Counted from the first letter of the stretch, positions 10,690 to 23,844 are shown. The stretch: 64,000 bases of DNA from Ashinkailepas kermadecensis (GCA_034440615.1 JAOTOM010002921.1:60169-124168); one strand, 5' to 3'. A program made the numbers and translations. Notes: a model not told the origin generated them from the sequence alone.

Positions 10690-11341
10690 GGATTGACCAG
10701 ACGCATGAACGATGACAACTCCCAGGGGCCTCAGGCGGCGTTCCAGGCGCTCTCTAATTCCCGGGTAATATGGAACTGAAATATATCTCACCCTGTTATC
10801 CGTTTCCCTTTTTCGGTCTTTGTGTTTTCGTGCAGCAGACGAAGCGCTTTTCTTTCGGTAGCCGTTAACGGCGAAGACCTTGTCGACGGTGGACAGTTCA
10901 AACGTAATGATGTCTTCGTCGCATCTTTTTCGCGCTCTTTCAGTAAGAGAGCGCACGACATCTTGGTTCACCTTTTTGGGAATGGTTCGACTATTGCCGC
11001 AGGTATGCGTTGGTGTGGGTGGGCTTCCTGTAGACGAAGGTTTGTAGTCGCTCATAAGTTTTTTGTAAGTTGACATTGAGGAAATTAAGACATCCGTTTT
11101 TCTCCAACTCCATGGTGAACTTGATTGATGGTCGGATGCTGTTGAGATGATCGAGGAACTTGTCGAGATCTTCGAGTCAGTGGCTCCAGCAGGCAAAGCA
11201 ATCATCAACGAAACGGTACCAGACGTCCGGTTTTTTTCTCCGCCTCGCTGAGCGCCTTTTCTTCGAACAATTTCATGTAGCCGTTAGCGAGGACGACGGA
11301 GAGCGACAGCCCAATTTGAGAGCATTCCACATGCTCGCCTA
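10690..11341 (-). pseudogene. Penelope-like reverse transcriptase, C-terminal half
   Basis: Minus-strand translation shows, in order, LSVVLANGYMKLFEEKAL (the 'SPVLANLYME' block), WYRFVDDCFACW (the catalytic VDD block, about 11218-11185), LDHLNSIRPSIKFTMELE and LNFLNVNL, then the thumb and linker with RKRCDEDIITFE, VNGYRKK and VPYYPGIRERLERRLR. All are characteristic of Penelope-like RT. Both catalytic aspartates are present. Inactivating changes include a frameshift just before the VDD block and a TGA a few codons after it. The frame leads into the TTAA element at 10689 and resumes at 9683. The RT N-terminal half is missing: at about 11341 the sequence switches to an inverted endonuclease copy. 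Confidence 0.85.
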
Positions 11342-11880
11342 ACATGCGAATGCAACGCAACGTACATTAGCGAGAGTGGTCGGCCGCTGGATAAGCGCCT
11401 GACGGAACACCGGAACGCTCCCTCCAAGGCCCAACCAGAAAACTCCGCAGTTGCTGAACACGCTGTAGATACTCGGCACGATATTCATTGGAACGACGTG
11501 GAGATTCTGGGACGTGAAACACAGTTTAGGAGAAGAAAGCTGTTAGAATCTTACCATATTAGAAAGTCGCGACGAGAGCTGAATCGGGTTGGGGTTTAGA
11601 ATGGTCGATCATCTGGAGAGTGGCTAATATTGAGGAGTCTTGGGGGAGGGGTGGAGGAGAATTAGGGATGTCAATTGTGATGTATTTTATTGTCTACTGT
11701 TTTTTACTACGTGGAAGTTTCAAGTGTGCTGTTTTACAGTCCCCGCCGTGTTTTGCTGCATTGAAGTAACGCATTCCTCACTGTTCGTGCCATGTGTTTG
11801 AAATTTTGTGGAAAACCTTAATTGTCTTCTCTTTTAATATATCATCTGATGACGGAGCCAGAAATATTATTATAATTCGG
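11342..11880 (+). pseudogene. second Penelope-like endonuclease copy, head-to-head
   Basis: The plus strand repeats the endonuclease and 3' tail of the element at 8420-8985 in inverted orientation, starting CGAATGCAACGCAACGTACATT. The frame reads CNATYISESGRPLDKRL, so the second glycine-type position of the YIG motif has become Ser. A one-base deletion gives a premature TAG at 11597-11599. The similarity continues through the untranslated tail to about 11870. The copy abuts the minus-strand RT fragment, so the two pieces point away from each other. Confidence 0.8.
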
Positions 11881-13005
11881 TTTATTTGGACTGATTACGT
11901 CATGTGGGTACAAATTGGTTAACTAGGAATGAAGAAAACGTGCCCAAGAGTTGTGAGAAAATGTGCATCCTACCAATATTTATTATATCCCACTATCACA
12001 CTTAAGATTGGAAGATATCATTGGGCTAAGGATAAATCAAGATGCGTTAATTAAGCGCAGAATTCCAGTGTTTATCGTGCAATTTTGTTACCATTGTGAT
12101 TATCTATTTATCATATTTTCTCCCTGAAATTTCCACTCATGTACCACATGTTCAGGGATGATTTCCATGCATGTCATACGCATACCACGAAGTACCCCAC
12201 ACAACCACGACCAGAGAATGTAGTGTGAGGACAGTTGCCACCAAATACCGGGCTTACCTTCCAAGCTTGGAGTCCCTGAGGATTTCCTTGCCAATTATGT
12301 TTGTTTACCTTGTTGATCTGAACTAAACTGTCCAACGGTGCTGGGCTCCGCTGTCAACCTTTCCGTTTCTATTTCTTTTCTCCTTGATTTTTCCCGTTCA
12401 ATTGGTTTTCTCTTGGCCTTTATCCCGGTGACTTGTTGCAGGTAAATATTTGTTTTCTTGGTTTATACACTTTTGGGAATTTTCTCCATTTGACTTTGAT
12501 CCATTTTGACATTTGGTCCTCGGACTGTCGAGGACAACTCCTCCGTCCGGCACACGAACTCACTGCTGGCACTAACCCAGTTCCCACGGCCACCCCTAAT
12601 CAGAGTTATATCTTTAATCCGGTTTACGCAAGTCATGGAAACACCTCCGATCCAATTCATAAACCTGATACAAATCCGAACACTAAGCCGACGACTGTTT
12701 GTGCTGAGCGCCCGAAAACCGGCCTACAATAGGCACCAGTAAGGAAAGAAATAGATTTATCCGACTATGTGAATACTTCTTTGCATAGTTGTTGTGTGCT
12801 TTCCTCTCGTTGTGATGCATACACATTTCGAATGCCATTTAAGCTCTATTCTTTTTACCGAACATATACGATAATGACAAGTTGTTTAGAGAGGTATTGT
12901 ATGCTGGACTTTTGTTACTGAGCACAGCCCCGCAAAGCCACAAAATCTGACGAACGCGATAACGTGCGTGTTTCCTCGACGGCCAAGAGAGCGCATTTAC
13001 GATCG
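11881..13005. other. no recognisable gene
   Basis: Mixed AT-rich DNA. A 99-codon open frame at 12433-12732 is Pro/Thr/Asn-rich and matches nothing I know. No repeat array or transposon end seen. Confidence 0.5.
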
Positions 13006-13636
13006 TTCTGCAAGTTCCCTATCGCGATATGGGCTCCGATCTGCCAGTTCCCTATCGCGGTATGGGCTCCGATCTGCCAGTTCCCTATCGCGATATGGGC
13101 TCCGATCTGCCAGTTCCCTATCGCGGTATGGGTTCCGCTTCTTGCGTATGGGTTCCCTATCGCGTTATGGGTTCCGATCTGCCAGTTCCCTATCGCGGTA
13201 TGGGTTCCGATCTGCCAGTTCCCTATCGCGTTGGGTTCATATGCCGTTCCCTATTGCGGTATTGGTTCCGATATGCCAGTTCCCTATTCGGTATTGGTTC
13301 GTCCTATTGCGGTATTGGTTCCGATATTTCTATTTTGCCAGTTCCCTATCGCGGTATGGGTTCCGATCTGCCAGTTCCCTATCGCGGTATGGGTTCCGAT
13401 CTGCCAGTTCCTTATCGCGGTATGGGTTCCGATCTGCCAGTTCCCTATCGCGTTATGGGTTCCGATCTGCCAGTTCCCTATCGCGGTATGGGTTCCGATA
13501 TGCCAGTTCCCTATTGCGGTATTGGTTCCGATATGCCAGTTCCCTATTGCGGTATTGGTTCCGATATGCCAGTTCCCTATTGCGGTATTGGTTCCGATAT
13601 GCCAGTTCCCTATTGCGGTATGGGTTCCGATCCTGT
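13006..13636. repeat. 33-bp minisatellite, about 19 copies
   Basis: Unit CAGTTCCCTATCGCGGTATG plus GGTTCCGATCTGC. There are two main subtypes: CTATCGCGG/GATCTG on the left and middle, and CTATTGCGG/GATATG mostly on the right. A few units around 13130-13330 are shortened. The 33-bp period is 11 codons, so several frames on both strands stay open by construction. Confidence 0.95.
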
Positions 13637-13904
13637 GGCTGCAGCAAGGGAGCCTCATAGCTCGTCTCTTGGCCAATACCGCGACCTGTTCGTACAGCGA
13701 CCTGAATATTGCCTGATATTCGTTAATATAGGCAACAACACCTATCATCCCGAATACAGATTTATGCAGGGTAAGCATGCTAGTGTTCTCTACTTGCAGC
13801 GCACCCGTTATCCATATTTACACTTTATTGCCGTCAGGCCAGCACGATGCCAAATAATTTTCCGACCCGCAGCCGTTGCTCTTCTTCTTAGAGCAGACCG
13901 TCGT

Positions 13905-14871
13905 ATTGGTTGACTTGGGGACGACACACGTGTTGGTTGACTTGGGGACGACACACGTGTTGGTTGACTTGGGGACGACACACGTGTTGGTTGACTTGGG
14001 GACGACACACGTGTTGGTTGACTTGGGGACGACACACGTGTTGGTTGACTTGGGGACGACACACGTGTTGGTTGACCTGGGGACGACACACGTGTTGGTT
14101 GACTTGGGGACGACACACGTGTTGGTTGACCTGGGGACGACACACGTGTTGGTTGACTTGGGGACGACACACGTGTTGGTTGACCTGGGGACGACACGTG
14201 TTGGTTGACCTGGGGACGACACACGTTGGTTGACTTGGGGACGACACACGTGTTGGTTGACTTGGGGACGACACACGTGTTGGTTGACTTGGGGACGACA
14301 CACGTGTTGGTTGACTTGGGGACGACACACGTGTTGGTTGACTTGGGGACGACACACGTGTTGGTTGACTTGGGGACGACACACGTGTTGGTTGACCTGG
14401 GGACGACACACGTGTTGGTTGACTTGGGGACGACACACGTGTTGGTTGACTTGGGGACGACACACGTGTTGGTTGACTTGGGGACGACACACGTGTTGGT
14501 TGACTTGGGGACGACACACGTGTTGGTTGACTTGGGGACGACACACGTGTTGGTTGACCTGGGGACGACACACGTGTTGGTTGACTTGGGGACGACACAC
14601 GTGTTGGTTGACTTGGGGACGACACACGTGTTGGTTGACTTGGGGACGACACACGTGTTGGTTGACTTGGGGACGACACACGTGTTGGTTGACTTGGGGA
14701 CGACACACGTGTTGGTTGACTTGGGGACGACACACGTGTTGGTTGACCTGGGGACGACACACGTGTTGGTTGACTTGGGGACGACACACGTGTTGGTTGA
14801 CTTGGGGACGACACACGTGTTGGTTGACTTGGGGACGACACACGTGTTGGTTGACTTGGGGACGACACACG
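13905..14871. repeat. 27-bp minisatellite with CACGTG in every unit, about 36 copies
   Basis: Unit TTGGTTGACTTGGGGACGAC plus ACACGTG. Nearly all copies are identical apart from GACTTGG/GACCTGG. Two shortened units occur near 14190-14225. The period is nine codons, which accounts for the 215-388 codon open frames on both strands. Each unit contains the palindromic E-box sequence CACGTG. Confidence 0.95.
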
Positions 14872-16150
14872 CAGTGAGCGCACGGCATATACGTTGCATC
14901 AGATTCAGCCGTTGAAGAAATCCAAGATCCAGCGAACGGTGCTGAGCTCACCTCGAGCATAAGTACCGAAACGCTATCATGCATGAAGGAAGATCATTCT
15001 TGTCTATGATAAAATGGAAAATAGATTGAGGTGATGTGAGAGACTCGGATCTTGTGTGGGGAAGGTGGAGCAGCATGTCGTGCCGTCTATCGTCTCGCGA
15101 CCGTACCGGACATATCTGCGCGCCCGATCAGACCCTCAGAAGCCGCCAACACCCACCCCAGTCACATGGTGGCGTGGCGGGTGTCCAGCTGTTGAGTCGA
15201 CATTCAGTCAAGGGACCTAACTGTGGTGCACTCAGGCACCTAACGAGGAGGTCCTTGCTTGGGCGTGTATTGTTCTATACTGACCGGGCACAGGCGGGCA
15301 CCAGCGACATTTGTGCGCATTCAATACACTAAGAAAAAATTAGAACCCATGGCGCTAAAGGATGCTAATGCAGACACTGTAGCGCCAAGAATGTACTCCC
15401 ACCAGAGCCTTGATTCTAATTTCAGTATCAAAGAAGCATAAATGCACTTTGTCAGGAACCTTTGGGTGATACAAGATTATACATGAAGAACATGCACGCT
15501 CTTCCATGCTACATGTAGTATGCAACTGTTGCAACTGAATTCTAGGTTGCATACATGATATTTCAGAAAGTAGCCTGAGTAGCACCTAGATACTTACAGC
15601 ATGCTCATCGTGAAAAGTGAATGGCCAATAAACACTCTGCGAGCACTACAATAAAGCAGCAAGGTACTTAGCTTGGAACTAGTCTTCTGAATCTTCTACT
15701 AATATAAGTATCTCTGCAGCAAACCTCCCGCCATTTTTCCGCCATTTGTTTTGACTCGGTGCGATATTGGCTGCACGTCCTGGAGGCAAGTTGCGTGTTT
15801 TCCCACTTTTATCCCTGTGCTCATACTGTATTGTTAGCACAACAAATGGGTATAGTTCTCCTGTAGCTGATTCAGTGCAAGCATAAATTGGGGTCGGTGC
15901 AATGTACTGTGTAAGGAATATAATTCATTGATTCTGTTACTGTGAGAACCAGCACAAATCCATATGGGTAGGTTTATGTGTAAGGGCATGCTTACAAGAG
16001 GCAGAATCCTAGCCGAATTCTGGTAAGTAGTTTCTTTTGCCATAGTTCTACCATAATTATGCCTTGTGTAAACAGCAGTGGGTGTAAAAAAGCACACAGG
16101 AATACAATATGTGGTATTTAAAGAAGACCCTGAGTGCAAATTGGACAAAA
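14872..16150. other. no recognisable gene
   Basis: No domain, repeat array or transposon end seen. The longest open frame is about 100 codons and unremarkable. Confidence 0.5.
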
Positions 16151-18500
16151 TGCATTGACGGGACTTGCTAAAGCTTCCCTAACAACTTTTCTTGTACCAT
16201 TTCTTTGGAAAAGTGAGATGTTCACTATTTAAAATCATGCCACGTAGCATTGAAATGGTGGGTCATGCAGACTCCTTCAGTGGCGTAATGATATCAAGTG
16301 ACCGAACACCAGTATGTTTTAGGCAGTTTAACACCAGTAGATTTAGGCAATCCACCACCAATCGGTTTGGTTAGATTAGGACTGTTCAGGTTTGCTTTTG
16401 TGCTTTTATGTAATTCTTCATTATATATTATCCCACCCAAAATGGCATTATTGTGCTTTATGGTGTTTGAGAGACAAGTTTTACATGCATCTATCTCCAT
16501 AAAGCAAACAAAGGTGGTAGGTTCAGTTAGGTTGGGTTCAGTGTATTTCTTTTTTTGGGGGTTGCGAAAAATTAATTGCAGATTGTTTTTCTTCAAAAGC
16601 AGGTAAGGGTAGCTTAGGTTAGTTGAGGTTAGGTTTTTCTTCATTGGGAAAATAGAGAAGAAGATGGTTTCATATTTTTCAAATTTGCATACTTCTTTCT
16701 TCAAAGCGAGGTTAGGCTAGGCTAAGCTAAGTTAGGTTGTGTTGTATCTTTCTTCTTTTGCCTTAATCTTTTGTTATCTTACCTAACACGAAACCTTTTT
16801 TTTGGTGCCATTTTGCTTTCCAACTGAAAAGTGAGCACTTGTAGAGGAAACGAGTGGTCACATCATAATCATGTTCATAAATGTTGCATTGGAGCAAAAA
16901 GCCAAGAATTCACAAAACCCCCTTAAAGCACAAATTTACCAACTTGTTTACATAAATGTTCATTTGACAAAGAAATGAATATCATATTCATTCAAATCAC
17001 ACCAGAAAAAAAAAATGGTCTATGGGGTTCTATCTATTTGCCCAAAATGCATAGGCCAAAGCACATGCATGCTGGATCTGGTTAGGTTGTTGGCTAGTTT
17101 TTTTTTTGGTGGAGGACCAGGCAGAGATAGGGGGATTTTCAATGTACACAGGATTAAGATCATACACATCTATATCCTTGCAACAAGAAACAAGGAACAT
17201 CCCCACAAAAATAAAAAGAACAGTTTCTCAGGCATTGACGAACATGGTGCAAACATGGTCAACAATTAAAAGTAGGCATTTCTCCTGGGAATGAATGGTT
17301 CAATTGTCTTAATGATGTTGACAAACATATTCCAATTCTTTTTTCTGAAATGCAATGTTGGGCATACATTCAACATATAGGCACCTACATATTTTTAATT
17401 TACTAAATTGTGCTGAGCAGTTCCTTATGCATATATAGGTACCTTGCCTTGTGATCATGCTACCCTGTATTGCCACCTCCAAGTAGGGTCTTTTGTTTGT
17501 TTGTTTTTTTTTTTTTTTTTTTGGGGGGGTATACATGCAGACAAAATAGGTGGGCCCAAATGGATTAGGAAGACCCTATATAATCCCATGTTAAAAGCCG
17601 AAAATATTGGGGTGATGGCAACATTGGGGGCTAAGGAGTATACATATATATCCCAACACCACGGAGTCAAGCAGGTTAGTGACATGCACCTACAAACGAT
17701 CAATGAATTAAAACATTTGACCCTTCTGATAATCAAATTTTTCATTTTGGGAAGCAGTAGTTTTTTATTGTGTCCCATCTCGGAAAAAATGTACTTTTGG
17801 AAATTAGTTGTATTTCACATTAAGTATTAAGTAGCATTGAAAATACAGAAAAAAATGTAACATAACCAAAATAACCTAGCCTAAACTTCCATGCAAGAAA
17901 GGAATTATTTTTAAACATAAAATTTTTGAACAATTTTTTGCAAACATTTTCAATGTAAAAAACCTAACATAGCTAACCAAGCCTGACCAGTTTTTTCAAG
18001 AAGAAAACTAGATTTTTGAAGTTAAAAAATTGAAAATGTATTTAGCATGCAGCCTATCTTACTTAGCTTACACCTTTGTATGCTCCATGGAGGGGAAATG
18101 TGTGTAAAACTTGCCATGGTTACATTAAACTGCAATAATACCATTTTGAAAAGCATTTTTAAGATGATTTGGGCTTTAGGGCACATCAACTGCACTGGTC
18201 ATCTAGCTTTTAAGATGATTTCTTCTGACAAGAGGTTAGGCTGGGTTATGTTAAATTATGTTCCCCTTTCTTTCCTAATGTCATTATTCTTGGAATATTT
18301 CCCAACTCAAATCCCCTTTATTGCCTGCATCCTGAAATTTAAGCATTTACAGAAGAAATCATTGGTCATCCAAAAATTGAAATGAAAAAGTAATGTCCAG
18401 AATTTTCCACAGAGAACCTGATATAACCGAAGCTAACAAAATGTATCCACTGTTTTCTTTATGGAGTCAATATACATGCACAACATGTGCTGTGAATACT
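16151..18500. repeat. AT-rich DNA distantly related to the hAT-like interior
   Basis: Stretches such as 16780-16960 (CCAACTGAAAAGTGAGCA, GGTCACATCATAATCATGTTC, CCAAGAATTC) and 17285-17340 (GAATGAATGGTTCAATTGTC) resemble, with many differences, interior blocks of the hAT-like elements near 20543, 20990 and 21540. TTAGG-like runs occur at 16605-16635 and 16708-16740. It may be an older, decayed relative. I could not find its ends. Confidence 0.5.
17525..17640. repeat. dispersed repeat shared with 59505-59620
   Basis: GGGCCCAAATGGAT, a G-run, TAAAAGC(C/T)GAAA(A/T)TATTGGGG and CAACATT appear in the same order in both places. Confidence 0.55.
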
Positions 18501-19342
18501 TAAAGCACAGCAATACTGGAATTTGTGTTCTGATTTAAGGTGTTCTGGAGAAGTGTTTTGTTTTGGAGTTGCACGAGTGATGAATACTCACTGTGATTAC
18601 TTGTGATATTCTGTGAAGTGCATTAGGGATATGTGAACCTTATAATACAGAGTTGTTTACATGACTGCCTGGGCTGTATGTGGTCGTGTGGAAGGAGTTC
18701 CAGGCGGCCAAGCGTCTGCTGAACTGTGAATCAAGCCGGGGAAATGTGACCACATGAAGGGTTGTCACAAATTGTCGCATTGTAATCAGGACACCGAGTT
18801 TCCTAGTGGTTTCTCTAGAGGTCCGGGTGTCGCTTTAAATAAATATTTGTTTGCAACGTCTCGTTAAACACGCGGCGGACATTAAACATCAGCACTTGTG
18901 CTTTGCTTGCTTGTTTCGCTGTGTTTGTGTATGAAAATGGTACTAATCGTGGCACTATGGAAGATGCATGAATACTAATTGTAGAATCCATTTGGTTCTT
19001 CGAAACGATAAGTCGTTTAGAAGTATCCAATAGATTCTACAACTAGTATATGTCAGTTATCAAGGGTTCTACGATAAGTACTATTGTCGGTTTCCTGAGA
19101 TTCTTGGATTAGCGTCAAGGTACTTGAAAGAGTGCCTAAGCATTTCAGTACCTTGGACGTACTACCATCAGAGCCATTGCTGGTGTTTATTTAGCACCCA
19201 TGATACTAATTGGATGCTAGTGTTACCCTAGTACCCTACGGGGGGCTGAAATATGTGGTTAGCATGATACGGGTACTAGGATATTAGCACCATGCTAGCA
19301 TCAAAGTACTAACTACATCGTACTACAGGTAGCGCCATGGGC
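18501..19342. other. no recognisable gene
   Basis: AT-rich intergenic DNA with some TACTAAC/GTACTA-like words near 18990-19320. Nothing further is supported. Confidence 0.45.
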
Positions 19343-20869
19343 CAGGGCTCAAAAATAGCACCGTCCTGGCGATAACGTCGGCGACCAGGTGCAGACTCAC
19401 CGGGCCGCAGTGGCGACCAAAGCCAAAATTTTGCTTTGATATGTCCGTCAACATTTGAACCATAAACGATAGAATTACTTTCATTTAGCAGCAATGATCC
19501 TTTTCCAAATCCAAAGTGTACTATGCGCGTACCGCTAATGCTACCAAATATCCCGTCCCTCTGACATACCATATTTATACTAGACGCTCCCGTCGGCACA
19601 GGACGGCGCTTTTCTGACAACCACAATGCTAAACCAATAGCATACCGTGGTCGCCAAAAGTGCCGACGGAATGGGGACCGGCCGACCAACGTGGTCGTCG
19701 CCTAGAAATCTAGTTGTAAATGAGGAATTGGAAATCAGGCAACTCTTGGTGGCTTGTTCTGTCGTTCGTTCGAAAATTGGTTATTTAAGGTATTTGTACC
19801 TAATCGTGATGGTGAATTAATGTCTTGTTTTCGTGAATTGATTGCTTGACTGCCTTGATTCATATTGACATTGCCGAGGTATGTACCTAGTTAGATATTC
19901 AGGCGTTGACTCCATCCAACCATTCAAGATACTTACAGGGAACCAGTTTGCTCCTGGAGGTTAGAGGTCAAATTGGATCAGGATAATACAGAAAGGTATG
20001 TTGATGCTCCTACCTACTTAGGAACCCAGGCAGGAACCTACCTAGGGGCCAAGGTATCTTCCTAGGTACAAGGATATGATCTTGGGTAGCAGTGTCCAGA
20101 GTGCAAGCATTGGTAAGTTTGTTGTTTTACTTTGGATATGACATTGTAAGACAAAAAATATTATAAGAACACATTTAATAATGGGATTAAGATGATGTAG
20201 CATTTTGCCTACCTAACCATTTACATATTACCAGCACAAGTGCATGCATACTTTCCAGTTGGTAACGATGATAATATCAACATCTTGATAGTTGGTTGGG
20301 GCAGTATATAATGAAGAAGAATGTAATATGTCAAATAAATCCTAATCTAACATAACCTCTGCCACTAGGTGATTTTATGCTTTATCCCATGTGTTATGGC
20401 CGGCCTTTAATTCCAGCCTAGTCTTTTCTTTTTTGAAAGAAATATATCAGGGTCGAACACTATCTTCAGAAAAAAAGGAAAAATCAAATATTTCTGCAAA
20501 AAAAAACAAGAAAGCAAAACATAATTTCCTTCCATTTTGAGCAGGAATGAATGGTTCCATTGTCTTAATCATGTTCAGAAATATGATCTCACAATATTGG
20601 CTATAATTGCACTTTAAGGTATGCATGACGCAAGTTTTGCACACATTTTATCTTCATGAAGCAAGCAATAGGGTAAGGACTGGTTGGGTTAAGCTTTTCT
20701 TTTAAGTTAAAAACACTCATTTTTAAACCTTTTTCAACAAACAAAAAATATATCTTCAAAACCAGATTGAGCTAGGGTAGGCTATGTTAGGTTTTTAAAT
20801 TTGAAAATGTTTCAGAAAAATTGTGAAATTTTATTTTTGCAAGAAATGCATTTTCTTACATGGAAGGTT

Positions 20870-20915
20870 AGGCTAGGCTAGGCTAGGTTATGCTAGGTTA
20901 TGTTATGTTGCATTT
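20870..20915. repeat. TTAGG/CTAGG-like run
   Basis: AGGTTAGGCTAGGCTAGGCT and following GGTTATGCTAGG. Similar runs occur at 21350-21380 and 50690-50730. They resemble the arthropod telomere unit TTAGG but are short and imperfect. Confidence 0.6.
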
Positions 20916-21782
20916 TTTCTTTCTTTTGCACCTTATTTTTATGCTATATTACCCAACTCCAAGCCCATTTGTCGGTGTTATTTTGCCTACTAACTGAAAG
21001 GTATGCATATGCACAGGAAATGAGTGGTCACGTCATGTTGACCACATTCACATAGAGATTGCATTGGAAAAAGAAATTCCAAGAATTCAAAAATTACCTG
21101 AAGGTGCAGATTTACCTAATATTGTCCTGAAGTGTCATGTCATTCTGAAAGTTAAAAACAAAAACATCTAGTGTAAAGTTTTGGGTATTGTGATTTTAGA
21201 TCTTCACAGGACAAGTTTTACACACATTTTACTGCCATGAAGCAAAGAGTGTTGTTAGGTTTGGTTACATGAGGTTAGTTTAGGTGTTTTTATGGAGAAC
21301 AATTTTCCTTTATTGAACAACAACAAAAAATGTTGATTTTTCTTCAAAAGCAGGTTAGGCTAGGTTAGGTTAGGTTTTTCATTGGGCGAATCTTGATAAA
21401 TAAATATGAAAGCTTTCTACTGTTTAATATTTCTTTTTTCATGGTGGCTTGGTTAGGTTATGTTATTTCTTTTGCTTTTGAGCATTATTTGTATGCTATA
21501 TTACCCAATTGAAGGCCACCTTTTTAGTGTTCTTCTACCTGCCAACTGAAAAGTAAGCATTTGCAGTGGAAATGAGCGACATCATGTTAACCATGTTAAT
21601 AAATTGTTGGAAAAGGAAGGTCCAATACTTCAAAAATTACCTGAAATCATAAATTTACCACCTTTTATGGGGACAAAATTAACTTGTTCTTTTGTATTTC
21701 ATTAAATTAGAAATCCTAACATAAGATATCCTATGATAACACCTTTGCTTTACAGAGGAAAAGCATGTGATTACTGATTAGC

Positions 21783-22025
21783 ATGTCTTGTATACAGTCT
21801 AAACTACAAATTACTGCAGCTCCTAAGATGGCAAGTGGAGAAGGTTTAGATAAAGATACCTATATTGAAGAACATTGGAATGTAGAGCTGGTGCTGATTT
21901 GGTCTGCTTACTTTGCTTTTCAGTGCCATCCACCTTGCCATGCCAGAATTTGCTGTGTCAGTTCCTATTATTTTTTAAAGAAAAATACAGCAACTCTAAC
22001 ATGCACAGAGATTACAGCACAATGA
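21783..22025 (+). CDS. unrecognised ORF conserved in both hAT-like copies
   Basis: Eighty codons beginning MSCIQSKLQIT and including DKDTYIEEHWNVELVLIW. The matching frame in copy 2 (52434-52682) also stays open, with amino-acid changes near the C terminus (CCVSS/CCAIS, for example). No known domain. Similarity of the two copies is expected simply because they are one element, so open-frame retention is weak evidence. It could be an exon, or chance. Confidence 0.25.
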   Translation: MSCIQSKLQITAAPKMASGEGLDKDTYIEEHWNVELVLIWSAYFAFQCHPPCHARICCVSSYYFLKKNTATLTCTEITAQ

Positions 22026-22069
22026 TGGTACTTTTCTTTGTATAGGTATCATCCAGATACTTTGAATAT

Positions 22070-22560
22070 GATATATCTAGGATAGATGGTATTTTTCCAC
22101 TCTGTCCAGGATATGGGTCTTCAGCATCCAAATCCAGTGTGAAAAGAATACATGCATATTATGCTGGATTTCAAATAAAGTAATTGTACCAGAATGTTGG
22201 TGCACTGTACAATCATTCCAGGACATGCACAGATGTGTAGAGTTTGGCTTGAAAAATATTCTTTGTTCAGGCATATTTTTTGCCCAAGTTACCTATCCAG
22301 ATATCTTGAATAGTATATATCTAGAATAGATGGTATTTTTCCACTCTGGCCAGGATATGGCTAGGATATGGGACACCAACATCCCAATCCAGTGTGAAAA
22401 GAATACATGCATGTTTTACTGGACTTCAAACTGAAATAATTGCGCCAGAATTTTGGTGCACTGTATAATCATGGCACAAGTACAGATGTACTGAGTTATG
22501 CTTGAAATAAATGCTTGGTTGAAGCATAATTTTTTGCCAAGTATCCCTGGATATGTACCA
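22070..22560. repeat. about 245-bp tandem duplication inside hAT-like copy 1
   Basis: Two diverged copies, each with ATAGATGGTATTTTTCCACT, ATCCAGTGTGAAAAGAATAC and GGTGCACTGTA. The same pair is present in copy 2 at about 52735-53220. Confidence 0.85.
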
Positions 22561-23013
22561 TTATTTCATTTTTCTGGAGCTATGCTAGATATGTCTAGAG
22601 TAATATGTATTCTCAAGTTGCTTCAACATGGGGAACAACTCAAAACCAGTAAAGCTTGGTTAAATACATTTCACTTCAATAAAACTGTCATGACCTGTAA
22701 CATATCTGTACATGTGATGTAAGTTTGGTGCTGTGTGTCAAAATTTTCATGGAATTCTTCAGTTTCAAAGCAAGCAGGGTTGGACATGGTTGAATTTGCT
22801 CTTTAATGTTGCATTTCGAGAGCAAAATGCTTAACATTCAATTCCAAAATTGTAATTTTGTCTTCCTGAACCATTAACTCCTTTCTGTATTTTCCAGTTA
22901 GCTTGGGCATGTCAATCAAACAGGAAGAAGTTTGCAGTCATTTGCAAACATCTTAAATATTTTGGTGAAAAGGTCTCATATATTATAATCCCATATATTC
23001 CAGACAATTCCCC

Positions 23014-23223
23014 ATGGAGGATAATTTTGTAAATGACAAACATCCAGTGCAGGAACATTCTTTCAACCCTGATTGGACAGAGTACTTGTCAGCAGTCGGC
23101 AGGCTGGATTTTTGCTTTGCAATCCTGGATGTGGAGAGGAAATGTTTTGGTGTAATTGAATATGGAGAGGTTCTTTTTATTCCAGCTTATGGCATCAGAA
23201 TCTCGGCTTGTACTTTCCAGTAA
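23014..23223 (+). CDS. unrecognised ORF conserved in both hAT-like copies
   Basis: Sixty-nine codons containing KHPVQEHSFNP, RLDFCFAILDVE and FIPAYGIRISACTFQ. The equivalent frame at 53669-53878 keeps the same length and stop, with about a dozen substitutions. No domain recognised. It may be an exon of a gene fragment carried by the element. Confidence 0.3.
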   Translation: MEDNFVNDKHPVQEHSFNPDWTEYLSAVGRLDFCFAILDVERKCFGVIEYGEVLFIPAYGIRISACTFQ

Positions 23224-23844
23224 ATCTTGAGCACATCACAGAGCAGTTCATGGCCAAGAACCATTATTGGCCTACAAGTGAGACAAATGAAGACGATTTC
23301 TCAAGAGGATGATGGTCTGGATGCACCAAATCCAGGATTAGGTAATTTTTCCAACCCCGGCAGTCACTGCTCTGGTTGTACATGTACCCCACCCTTTCTG
23401 ATTACTATCGATCGCGTATTCTTATATGCTTAACTGAGTGGGGTGATGCCATGGTGCAATATTTGGCTTGTGGGTCCAGTATGTTGACATATTATGCCCA
23501 GCCAAACATTTTAATTCAAATTAGCATTATTCGCGTTGATCTCAGTTAACCCCACTATCACCTATCATTATATTCCCTGCATGCATTGCGTTTTGTGTGA
23601 ACCCATTTCTCATCAAGATATGCGGGATATCGTCCTTTTCGTCGGTCTTAGCTCCGCACTGCAAGAGCCGAACTAAGAGCATGGATTCGCGGGGCTGCTT
23701 CAAGGATAGCAACAAGAATTTGTCGTACAAGATGGACAACATCCGCATAGTCAGTGACCTGCGCGCCATCCAGGCTTCGCCGACCGAGCGTCGTCGGCGC
23801 TGTACTGGCGGCTGCGTCTCGCCTGCATATTAGCGGATTGATTT

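Noticed and set aside
13808..14984. Open frames of 215-388 codons on both strands
   Set aside because: They are produced by the 27-bp array, whose length is a multiple of three, and appear in several overlapping frames.
20870..20915. Interstitial telomere block (TTAGG)n
   Set aside because: The runs are short and mixed with CTAGG and TTATG; they are part of the transposon interior and not a perfect telomeric array.
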